From Papilionanthe hookeriana x Papilionanthe teres (taxonomy: Eukaryota > Streptophyta > Magnoliopsida > Asparagales > Orchidaceae): a DNA stretch of 64,000 bases. Below, in pieces: positions 36,225-45,011 of the stretch. The DNA lies in assembly GCA_022702705.1 (NCBI GenBank), contig CM040424.1, positions 141,781,665 to 141,845,664 on the forward strand. Reading direction: 5' to 3'. Each line of letters starts with the position of its first letter. The stretch's first letter is position 1. The position numbers were made by a program, and so were the translations under genes. The notes below the pieces were generated by a model that saw only the letters and a list, made by a program, of their open reading frames with translations, did not search any database and was not told where the DNA came from.

Positions 36225-36300
36225 GGCGGCTAAGCGCCAAAGTGGTGGTGCTTAAGCACCAGATTTCGCGGCTAAGCTCCAAGGGGTTTGCGCCTAGGCA
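36225..36300. other. Internal hairpins 2 and 3 of element C
   Basis: Hairpin 2 (36225-36260): GGCGGCTAAGCGCCA, loop AAGTGG, TGGTGCTTAAGCACC. Its right arm has become a perfect 14-bp palindrome, GGTGCTTAAGCACC. Hairpin 3 (36268-36300): GCGGCTAAGCTCCA, loop AGGGGT, then TTGCGCCTAGGC, more decayed. The block ends with CAACAGTTAAAAA, as in the LTR copies (CACAGTTAAAAA). Confidence 0.75.
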
Positions 36301-36779
36301 CTAGTTCGCAACAATGGGTTCCCAACAGTTAAAAACCCAAAAATTGCCCTTTTTAAACCACCCCATCGTCTTCAACCTTTGGTTTATCGTGAAAGAGGAG
36401 CCTAGGGCATCATATTGTAGATCATTTAAGAGCCGATCTCAACAAAAATTGTTAGATTTGGATTCCTTGAGGTAAGAGCACTACTCCTAAGTAAATTTTT
36501 TTATCTTTACCATGTATTTTGAGTACATTTTGGAAAATCATAAAATTACTATTCATGGTGAAAATTTGAGGAAAAACTTGAGAAATTTCTTGGATTTTGT
36601 AAAAATATATTTTGGAAGATAATTTAGCAAGTTTAGTTTGATTTTGGAATTTATAGTGAATTTGTCGTGAATTTTTAGAGATAACTCCAAAGTTGAAGCG
36701 TGAGAGAGAAAAGGCCAGATTTGATTTTGACAAATTTGTTAGCACGAGGACTGAGGAACAATACGTTGACGCACTGTAG

Positions 36780-37814
36780 TCACGTAAGTTGATTCCTGAG
36801 CGTGTATTTAGTAAGCCAGGAGAAGTAATTGAAGATATGATTGCTAGAAGGAACTGGGAGAATTACTGTTGCTTCTCTGTTGTTGCTGTTGTTTCTATGG
36901 TTAGAGAATTTTATGCAAATTTGCTTGCTGCAGAAGAGAATCAAGTGATGGTTAGGAGGCATGAGGTCAACTTTTCTTCTGGGGCAATTAACACTTTTTA
37001 TGGACTACCTCCTGACATGTTATGTTTTTATTCTAACTATCATCCTACGGAAGGAGAATTAGATGAGATCATGGAATTTCTGACTGATGGAAGAAGATTA
37101 TGGAAAATAACAATTGATAGAAGAGTGAACTTTCCTGCTTCCAAATTGAATGCCACTTCTAAGGCGTGGCATTATTTTATCTCATCTAAATTGTTACCTT
37201 TGAGTCATACTAGTGAAGTAACAAGAGAAAGAGTTGTGTTGAACCATTGCATTCATCAATGGAAGCCTATTGACATTGGAGTTATAATTTATGATTATAT
37301 TTTGAACTGCTCTAGATCAACCACTACTATAGGTATGGGATTTCCTTCCTTGATTCATTCATTATGTGAACGACTTGGAGTGAAGTTTGAAACCTGGGAA
37401 GAGGTACTTCAACCATTTAAACCAATTATTAGTGTAAACATTGGTGCTTACACTGTACATTCAGAGTTTGGTTGGAGAGGAGGATTTGGTAAGGCTTCTA
37501 CTGCATCTACTTCTCGTGCTTCTACTTCGCGTGCATCATCATCTACTGATTCACAGACTGGTTTATTAAGAAAAATTTTGAAGAAAGTGAGTTTTACTTG
37601 TGAGCATGTTAGAGATATTGATGGTAAAGTGGATAATGTGGAAAGATATATTGTGAAACATGATGAGTGTGAGGAGAGTTATCAGCAATATTTGGATAGA
37701 CTGATTAGAGGTGATCAGAGAGTTGAGATGCCCCCTCATTCATTCTACATACCTTATGTGTCATCTAGGGATTGGAACGAGCAGGATGATGATGATGATG
37801 AGGATGATGAGTAG
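36780..37814 (+). CDS. 3' ORF of element C: putative plant transposon protein (Transposase_32/PF20167-like)
   Basis: The frame is open from 36780 to the TAG at 37812, with the first ATG at 36837. Just upstream the same frame continues through a TAG at 36777 (RFDFDKFVSTRTEEQYVDAL before it), so the original start lies further left and this copy is 5'-truncated by a nonsense change. The core reads VSMVREFYANLLAAEE, VRRHEVNFSSGAINTFYGLP, KAWHYFISSKLLPLSHTSEV and GMGFPSLIHSLCERLGV. This fits the domain commonly annotated 'putative plant transposon protein' in the 3' or env-like region of Athila elements. A Ser/Thr/Ala-rich linker (STASTSRASTSRASSSTDSQ), a helical segment and an acidic tail (NEQDDDDDEDDE) follow. 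I see no signal peptide or membrane helix. Function unknown. It survives while gag-pol is dead. Confidence 0.75.
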   Translation, partial: SRKLIPERVFSKPGEVIEDMIARRNWENYCCFSVVAVVSMVREFYANLLAAEENQVMVRRHEVNFSSGAINTFYGLPPDMLCFYSNYHPTEGELDEIMEFLTDGRRLWKITIDRRVNFPASKLNATSKAWHYFISSKLLPLSHTSEVTRERVVLNHCIHQWKPIDIGVIIYDYILNCSRSTTTIGMGFPSLIHSLCERLGVKFETWEEVLQPFKPIISVNIGAYTVHSEFGWRGGFGKASTASTSRASTSRASSSTDSQTGLLRKILKKVSFTCEHVRDIDGKVDNVERYIVKHDECEESYQQYLDRLIRGDQRVEMPPHSFYIPYVSSRDWNEQDDDDDEDDE

Positions 37815-39349
37815 ATTTGTGTTATTAGTTTTCATTGTGGTGTTGTTGTTCATGTACTGATGTGTGTTTTGTTTCATATTTAGTTTGATCATTGTGTTGT
37901 GATGTGAACCTTGATAGTATGCAGACTATAGTTTGTATTATTTTTCTGTCATGCATATTCAGATGTATTGTTGTTGTTGTATTTATGTTTTATATGTTGT
38001 GGTAGTGTGTGTAATAGTAAATGTTTTTATGTGTATGTTATGTCAGAGTTTTTTAGTAGTGTGTACTTTAATTCAAACACTGTTAGGAGATTATAAACGA
38101 CTATTGGGAACTTCTACTTAGGAAACTACATGTTTAAAAATTTTCAAATTCCACTATCATCTGTTATCTGTATCAGTGTGTTATTTTAGTTGGTGTGTAT
38201 TTACTTCAAAAATCTCCACTACTGTAGAAGTCTTTTTAAAGTTTTTACTTTTCTTTGTATAAAAATTGTTTTGAGAAACTAAATTTGATTTCATTTTACT
38301 CCTGTTATTTAAATTGTTATACTAGCATATTAGGATATTAAAAATTCCTGCAAGCATAATATGTTAGTTTTTATTTCTCACCCATGTATCATTTCTTAGC
38401 TTAAATGTTTTATCTTAACTAAAAATTAAAGTTTTGGGGGGGGGGATTTTAAAAACAAAGATTTTCAAAAACCTAAAATTTAATTTGATTCTCAAGAATA
38501 CTTAAAATAAATCTTATATTTGATTGAGAACAATTATGTACATGAAGTTATATTAGGAGAACAAAAATTTTGAATATAGAAATGAATAAAAGAATTTAGT
38601 TAAAATTTATAGTAATTATGAAAAACTTCAAGTTAAAATTTTCTTAATGAAGAGGTGTTAAATAAAGTTAAACTATCTTTAGTAAGAAGTTTTGTATTTT
38701 TGGATAAATAGAAGATTTGACTTTTATTCTTCAAAGCTTAAATTTCTTTTATTGAAGAGTAATTTTCAAATATTATTATTATGATTTTTAAGTGAAAGAT
38801 GTATATCTGACTTTTATTTTAAATGGAAGGGTGGAATTCAAAATCATTAAAGGTTTATCCAGATATAGTAATCCTTGCCTTATAAACAAAAAAAAAGAGA
38901 AAAAAAAAGAAAAAGAGAAGAAAAATTGAAAAATACTATATGAAAAGGGAGGAGAAGCTTGAGGATTTAAGGGCCTAATAAAAAATTGGTCTCATACCTA
39001 AAGTTTAAGATATAAGTTCAGAGAAAATCTAAAGCTTAAGGTTATAATATAGTAAGTAAAATTATTTTCAAATAAAGATTTTTAAGTGAGAAAAATTAGT
39101 GTTTGAGTCCTATATTTTGAAGAATCTACAAATATTTCTGAATTAGATAGAAACTTATATTTGTCATTTTCCTTTACTTAAGAACTTTCTAAACTTTAAG
39201 TTGGTTTTAACTACTGAAATTTTTTTCTAAGTTGGACTATTCCATTTCTAGAACAAAAATTTGTTATCTTCCTAAGAAACTCATTACATAATTTGCATGC
39301 TAAAATGTTCTATGAGATTAACTATCACTTGAGGACAAGTAACATTTTG
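37815..39349 (+). other. Element C 3' noncoding region
   Basis: AT-rich, without a credible gene. It includes a G10 tract at 38436-38445 (AGTTTTGGGGGGGGGGATTTT), a second polypurine-like tract about 0.9 kb before the LTR. The C' copy has only five G at the matching place (complement near 63052-63056). A purine-rich aaaaaaaaagagaaa block occurs near 38888-38930. Confidence 0.7.
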
Positions 39350-39361
39350 TTTGGGGGATTT
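39350..39361 (+). other. Polypurine tract of element C
   Basis: TTTGGGGGATTT directly before the 3' LTR start TGATACACC. It is preceded by cttgaggacaagtaac, which is conserved in D and C'. Confidence 0.9.
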
Positions 39362-41157
39362 TGATACACCTAAAATATATAGTATTTTTATGCATATTTT
39401 TATACCTATTTTTAATGATATTGCACTTTAATGGAAGGTATTTTGTGTTTTTCTTGCAGGTATGATGAAAATGGATGGTCATGATGAAAGGAGCAAAATT
39501 GGATCAAATTTGGAGCAAAAAAAAATGAAAAATAAAAATTTGGGCACTGGCGGCTAAGCGCCGCTGGGTCGGCGCTTAGCCGCCACAGTTAAAAATCGAA
39601 ATATAAAGGAATTTGGTGCCAATTTCAAAGGGGATGGGATGCAACTCTTGGTGGTAACTTCCATAATTTTCTTTGGGCGGCAAGTTTGAATGAAGGGGTG
39701 CATTCTTTGGTGGATACATTGAATCTGGACCATTTTGAAGAGACACCAAGGAACCTTTTGGTTTAATTTTTAAAGAGAGTCTTAGGAATAATTAAGTGCT
39801 CTTCCACTTGCATTTTGAAGAGAGTTTTTACAGTATTTTACTTTTATTTTGTGAGAGTTTTTATTAAGAGTAGGAGTAGAGAGTAGAAAGGTGAAAAGTG
39901 TCGAAGTAAAGTCTTCTTCTTCCCACTTATTTTCTTTCTTTTAGTTTAGTTTCTATTGAAGTCTAAAGTTTATTCTAAGTCATTAGAGTTGGGAGATTCA
40001 CTCTGAGGAGTAGTTTAGTGGAGTGTTAAAGTTTCAGAGGAATTTCCTGAGTCTTGTGGAGAGAATTTTCAGATAAGTGTTTACTTTTGTTCTTACATTT
40101 AGTTTTTTAATTAATACTTGTTTTTGTTTATTGTTTTTCTTATGGTTTTTAATTTCAAATCAATATGTTTTGTATTTTCTCAATGCATTCTGAGTAGTTT
40201 ACTTTATCTTTTTCTTTCTTAAATGGAGAAGTAATTAGTTTATGGAGAATTGTTGTGGAAAGTATAAGTGTTTAAAGTTGGAAGAAATTGTGAAGATTGA
40301 TTCTGAAAACTTTGTTTACTTCTTAATTTGGCCTGTTAAGTTGAAGAATTACTTGAGATTTTGTAAGATCTAATGCGGTATTGTCTCATAAAAGTTAGTA
40401 AGAATCACATGCAATTATATGGGTGAGAATTGTAGTTAATATAATTGAATGTAATATTAGAAGATATTTTTATGGAAGAGAGTGAAATTAGAGGATATTA
40501 GAGTGACAGGCTAAAACCCCCTAATTTGGTTTGAAGTTTTGAGTTTTGTTATGAGAAGTTAGCCCCCAGTTGGTGGGAATTGAGGGAACTCTAGAGTGAG
40601 AGACTGGTATCTTCCCTGTCTAACCATGGTCAATATGATAAAAATTTTAAATTAACCTATGTTCTTTATAGAACCAAGTAAGGATAAAGGACACATTTGT
40701 TTCTATCTGTCACAACAAATTTAAATACTTCCACAACAATACTTTAATAATTATTACTACTTCATAAAAGGAAAGAAAAAGATATTCTAGTTAATAGTGT
40801 TTTACATACAGTGTTATTAGTTATTATAATTTTAATTTCTTGCTTATCATTTTATTATGGTAATTTCAAAAGACAAATCAACTTTTAAAACTTTTCAAAA
40901 TCAAGACATGCTTTCAAAAGCCATTAAAAAAAGGTAAAAAGATAATTTTCTGATTCCTTTAAAGATTTTCATATTTTCCCTGTGAGTTCGATATCTCGAG
41001 GCTTAATTAGAAAGTCTTATATTACTTGATAAATGATACGTATACTTGCGTAGTATTCCATATTATAAAATCATAATTTTCATATCTAAATCATCAGTAC
41101 ATATATATATCGGTGCGGGACCAAGTTTTTTGGCGCACATATATTTATCGATGATCA
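39362..41157 (+). repeat. 3' LTR of element C
   Basis: 1796 bp, from TGATACACC to GATGATCA. It is followed by TSD TTAAG (41158-41162). The hairpin at 39549-39584 is perfect: GGCGGCTAAGCGCCG, loop CTGGGT, CGGCGCTTAGCCGCC (15-bp stem). Compared with the 5' LTR hairpin, three of six loop bases differ but almost no arm bases do. Confidence 0.95.
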
Positions 41158-41162
41158 TTAAG

Positions 41163-41545
41163 CACCTCTAAGTGTTATAAAGATAGAGTAAACCATCCAC
41201 ATGTTACTCATCAAATAGGTTAGCGACTCGTATCAAATGTAAACAAAGTCTGAAAAATGAAGTAATAAAATTGAAATGGATCTATCATTGTTCAAATTCA
41301 TGATTTCTTTTATAATACTCAAGTTTGGGTAAGACCTGAGTCATAGTGGACTCATCAATCCAACTACTATAAGAGAACATGAAAGTTTAGCCAAAATAAG
41401 AAGTTAAAGAATCACCTCCCTCCTGACACACAAAGATCAAATCAAATCACTAACAATCCAAACATCCACCAATCATCAATTAAATTGATCAATCCACACT
41501 AAAGCGAACACAGTACAATACTAACAATCATGAATCTCAAGCATA
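41163..41545 (-). other. Element D internal sequence right of C
   Basis: Noncoding continuation of D after the C insertion. On the minus strand its inner boundary carries 'caagcactttatcggaggcaa...ttattggtgtgcc' (41560-41605), the counterpart of C's post-integrase segment at 34945-34985. So D has the Athila 3' layout. Confidence 0.7.
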
Positions 41546-42061
41546 CTAAATTAAGGCACACCAATAACTATGGGTTGCCTCCGATAAAGTGCTTGGTTTA
41601 ATATCGCCAACCCAACAAATGATTCCACTTGGATAAAAATTCCAATTAAATAATCCTCGATCAATCGTCCAATCTTTTCCAGATCTAGGGATTCCTACAA
41701 AATCTTTGAATTTTAATTTTTCTTTTAGCTCTTCCTTTTCATATTGATTCATATCATTGTTCTTCATATTTCTTTCTAGATCCAATATTCTTCTATTGAT
41801 TTCCTCAATTTGCATATTGATATCATTTTTAAAATTTATAAGAAATGGATCTCTATAGGATACTTTGACATCTCCCAAATTTTGGATTGGACTCTCTCTA
41901 GATAATTCAGATTCTGGATCAAATTCTTCTAAATTACTCTTCTGTTTCATGTTATCTTCCAATTATTCCCCTTGGTTCTGAGTAACTGGTGGCTGTGTTC
42001 TTTCAATATTTTTCTTAGTTGAGGAAATAAGCTTTTCTAATTCTTCTAAATTACTCTTCTA
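41546..42061 (-). pseudogene. Broken ORF with coiled coil, downstream of ORF1-like gene
   Basis: The minus frame from the ATG at 41950 reads MKQKSNLEEFDPESELSRES, then a helical segment (INMQIEEINRRILDLERNMK) and ends IKPSTLSEATHSYWCALI. Upstream in the same frame, past one TAA, it reads LEELEKLISSTKKNIERTQP. A 13-bp tandem duplication near 42045-42060 (TAATTTAGAAGA twice) shifts the frame. Ignoring it, the ORF would join ADQREETIANLEE, which follows the ORF1-like gene. A 22-bp string, aattcttctaaattactcttct, also repeats about 110 bp apart (41925 and 42039). Family unknown. It may belong to D or to the far end of B. Confidence 0.5.
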
Positions 42062-42103
42062 AATTAGCAATTGTCTCTTCGCGCTGGTCCGCAGCTAGTT
42101 TTG

Positions 42104-42490
42104 TTAACATCTTACGGATACGGTGATTCTTATTTCTTCGTTGCGTGGCTGTGAGAGTAGCTCTCCGCACTTCTTGAATCTCTCGTGGGCGCGTCGGCCG
42201 ACAAGCTCGCCCTCCGCCGTAGCGACTACGGACTTCATTTTCTTATCTTCTTCGGTGTTTGCTTTTCTTTTCTTGTTGTTGGATTGGTGGCTTGGGCCAC
42301 CCACTTTCATCACTTGTTTGCCGGGTAGTTCTTCTCGGTTAATCGGGACCCGGTCACTTTCCTCGTATCGTAGGCTCGTCGGTGCGAAATCCGAGTCAAT
42401 CTCGATTATCGCTCCATCTTTCACCCTCTTTTCATCGAGTGCAAGGCTTACGCCATTCTTAAAGTTCAGGACCAACCGCACGTTCGACAT
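42104..42490 (-). CDS. ORF1-like protein (128 aa) downstream of B's integrase
   Basis: The ATG at 42490 is 4 nt after a splice-acceptor-like TTTTCGCAG. The product begins MSNVRLVLNFKNGVSLAL. The ORF1 ahead of B's gag begins MEAPKLIFSFTNGLDFAV. F, N and G are at identical positions 10, 12 and 13, and further matches of spacing (A, D, I, F, T) extend without a gap over about 40 residues. A basic segment (NNKKRKANTEEDKKMKS) could be a nuclear signal. Function of ORF1 in Ogre-like elements is unknown. Its place after integrase is unusual. A frameshift near the C-terminus would extend it into ATQRRNKNHRIRKML, the start of the neighbouring coiled-coil ORF. Confidence 0.55.
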   Translation of the reverse strand: MSNVRLVLNFKNGVSLALDEKRVKDGAIIEIDSDFAPTSLRYEESDRVPINREELPGKQVMKVGGPSHQSNNKKRKANTEEDKKMKSVVATAEGELVGRRAHERFKKCGELLSQPRNEEIRITVSVRC

Positions 42491-42705
42491 TTCCCTGCGA
42501 AAAGACAAGGAAAAGGATCAGGGGCTGTACTAAGAACAAGAACATTAAGAAAATATTTATTAAAGAGATTCTTTTTTATATAAATTTTTTTATTTTCAAA
42601 TTTAACAGGAATGAAGTAGAATAAGATCAAGAAAGGGATTTTGATTTGGAAAAGAAAACAAGGAAAACTTTATTATCATGATTTTATTTATTTTAGCACA
42701 TTTTA
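42491..42705 (-). other. AT-rich intron-like spacer between integrase and ORF1-like gene
   Basis: On the minus strand it runs from the integrase stop (42706-42708) through T-rich sequence to TTTTCCTTGTCTTTTCGCAG, a good plant 3' splice site. No polypurine tract or LTR B sequence is found, although both are expected here. Confidence 0.5.
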
Positions 42706-43860
42706 TTATTTTTGGGTTCGGACCCAATCATAAGTAATTACTTTGCCCGTGTTTCTTAGGGATGAAGAATTCATTCCTTCGAGACATCGAGTAGCGTAAT
42801 ACTTTTTCAAGTATCGTCCGTTGATCGGAAGCATATGTCGTTCTCCCCGGCAATTCACTAGGCCGGTAGGAACCTCCCGAGTATACTCGCTTCAACCACA
42901 AACGGTCCTTCCCAAGTGGGTTCAAATTTTCCTCCTATCTTGCGGTGTGCAAGAATAGGTCTCTTGAGAACGAGAACTAAGTCACCAACTTTGAAGGTTC
43001 TTGGGCGGACCAGTTTGTCATGGGCTTGAACCATCTTAGCTTGGTATAGTTCTAAATTCTATTGCGCTGCAATTCTTTTCCCTTCCAAGCTCTCTAATTC
43101 TTTGAGTCGTAACCTGGCGTTTTCTTCTGTTGTGATTTTGTTTGCAACTGCAATTCTGAGTGAAGGAAGTTGAACCTCTAAAGGTAACACTGCCTCGGAC
43201 CCATACACTAGAGCGTAAGGTGTAGCTTGAGTAGGAGTTCTGAAGGTTATCCGGTAGGCCCATAAGGCTTCTAACAATTTCTCGTGCCAATTTCTCTTAT
43301 TATCGTCCAAGGTTTTCTTTAAGATTTGAACGAGAGTTTTATTAAAAGCCTCAGCGAGACCGTTCGCTCTTGGGTAGTAAATTGTTGAGTATCGCCAGTC
43401 GATTCCGTGTCTCCTGACAAAATTATTGATTTGCGTGCTTCTGAATGCTGACCCATTATCCGAGATAATCCTCCGCGGCACTCCGAAACAGTAAACAACT
43501 TGGTTCTTGAAAAACTGTACCACGTGGTGTGCTTTCACTTCTCTAGCGGAACCGCCTCGCCCACTTGGAAAAGTAATCTGTAGCCGCAAGAATGAAGCGA
43601 TGTCCTTTTGAAGATGGTGGTTCTATCGGGCCCACTATATCCGTGCCCCAACATTCAAATGGCCACGACGCAATTGTCGGGTGCAGCACATTTGGAGGTT
43701 GGTGTAGAACCACCCCGTGCACTTGGCATTGGTGACAACTCTTGGCGATTTTCATGCAGTCCGTCATCATCGAGGGCCAGTAGTACCCTAGTCTTTTAAT
43801 TTTCATTTTCATCTTCGGACCCGACCGGTGAGCGCCACGAGTCCCGAATGCACCTCTTTA
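42706..43860 (-). pseudogene. Element B integrase
   Basis: In order: KSCHQCQVHG (the CxxC half of the zinc finger), FECWGTDIVGPIEPP (first catalytic Asp), VPRRIISDNGSAF (second Asp), YYPRANGLAEAFNKT (Glu), ATPYALVYGSEAVLPLEV, then the C-terminal module with KFEPTWEGP and a GRYLKKYYA-type end, stopping at 42706. Frames change at about 43550-43590, 43060 and 42925, so it cannot be made as one protein here. The three catalytic residues are all present. The family inserts cDNA into chromosomes. Confidence 0.9.
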
Positions 43861-44690
43861 ACAATTTCACGGGCCTCGGACCCGCTTAGGCATCTTAGCC
43901 ACATTTGATCAAAAGATCTTCCGTATAATGTGTTGTTTATTAATGCGTAGGACGGAGTTCTTTTCTTGATCCGATGGGCTAGCGACCTATCGTCCGGTAG
44001 CTTTCCTGTTTGCGAGTAGTACGTTAATGGTCGTCGCCAATCTTACGTGTTTTTCGTCATCGCTGCAATCGATTCTTTTCTTTTGCTCGATTTGTGTATT
44101 GTGTCTATGTCGAGCCGTGATAGGACTCGACGTCCGTGAACTGACACTTCCACTGATTCATCTTGCAAACAGGCAAACTCTTTTGCGAGACGGGCTAAAG
44201 CATTTGCTAAAGCATTTTCTTTTCTGGGAATCTTGTAAATTGTCACATTTGGAATATGTTCCAACAACTGTATGGCATACTGGAAGTATTGTTCGAGTCT
44301 TGGTTTAAAAATTCTGTATTGTCCGGCGATCTCGTCGAATGATTAATCGTGAATCCCCGTAGATGTTGATGTCCGTTATCCCCATTTGAATAGTTAATTC
44401 CAATCCCGTTATGAGGGCTTCGTATTCTCGCTTCGTTGTTTGTACACGGTTCGTCAAGTGGTAGGAGTATCTTAACATCTCCCGCTCCAGAGTGTTATAA
44501 AGATTAGTCCGATTCCCGCCTTACGGGGCACTATCACTTGCGATTCTTCATCTTTGTGTGCTGAAGATGCTCCGTCGAAATATAATTCCCAACGTCGATC
44601 ATCAAGGTCTTCTAGGTTCATTATTTGTTCATCTGGCAAATCATCATTGAGAGGAGATTCTGCCGGCAAAGGGTGTGCTGCGCGAGGAAG
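43861..44690 (-). pseudogene. Element B second RNase H (aRH) region
   Basis: The 44472-44669 minus frame reads DDLPDEQIMNLEDLDDRRWE, then LYFDGASSAHKDEE and KAGIGLIF, the start of an extra RNase H with its Asp. The 44043-44267 frame has VTIYKIPRKENALANALARL, then AKEFA, the C-terminal helix region. Tat-lineage elements are known to have this dual RNase H. Frameshifts separate the pieces. Confidence 0.8.
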
Positions 44691-45011
44691 TCTGCTAAGA
44701 CTTGTCCCTTTACGGCACGCGAGGCACGAAAGTTATATCGAATTGCAATAATATCATTGACCATCCGGCAAGTCCGCCGGAAAGTGTTGGACGAGTCATC
44801 AAGTATTGCAATGGATTAAACTTCGAAATCAGGTTGACCTTGTGAGAAAGCATGTAGTGCCTGAGCTTTTGAGCGGCGAAGATCGGGGCCAAACAATGCT
44901 TTTCAATTGCGGGATACCTTAATTCCGTCGGAAGTAAACGACGGCTTAAGTAGTAAAGAGCATTTTCTTTACCCTCATCATTGACACTAGGCTAACGGGG
45001 CTCCGAGAGAG
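44691..45011 (-). pseudogene. Element B first RNase H domain
   Basis: The 44710-44892 frame has FAAQKLRHYMLSHKVNLIS, FNPLQYLM and SGGLAGWSMILLQFDITFVP, the usual Ty3/gypsy RNase H C-terminal half. The N-terminal half near 44.9-45.04 kb is frameshifted, and the usual catalytic DASD-type motif is not clear. This agrees with the known degeneration of this domain in Tat elements. Confidence 0.75.

Larger units (their letters stand above)
28253..41157 (+). mobile_element. Element C: complete Athila-like retrotransposon, 12.9 kb
   Basis: Two LTRs (28253-30053 and 39362-41157), TSD TTAAG on both sides (28248-28252 and 41158-41162), a tRNA-Asp-type primer site, gag, protease, RT, RNase H, truncated integrase, two 3' ORF modules and a polypurine tract. 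The first 100 bp of the two LTRs show three differences, all transitions, so insertion was fairly recent. Gag-pol carries many stop codons and cannot be translated as one polyprotein. It would need proteins from a related element. Confidence 0.95.

Noticed and set aside
36465..36480. Splice donor GAG|GTAAGAGC upstream of the 36780 ORF
   Set aside because: A good donor match by eye, but no convincing acceptor is found between it and the ORF, and the coding frame extends back through RFDFDKF without need of an intron.
42050..42075. AGCAA beside 42.06 kb as a target-site duplication matching AGCAT at 59108-59112
   Set aside because: Only four of five bases match, there is no LTR end next to it, and the coiled-coil ORF reads through this point.
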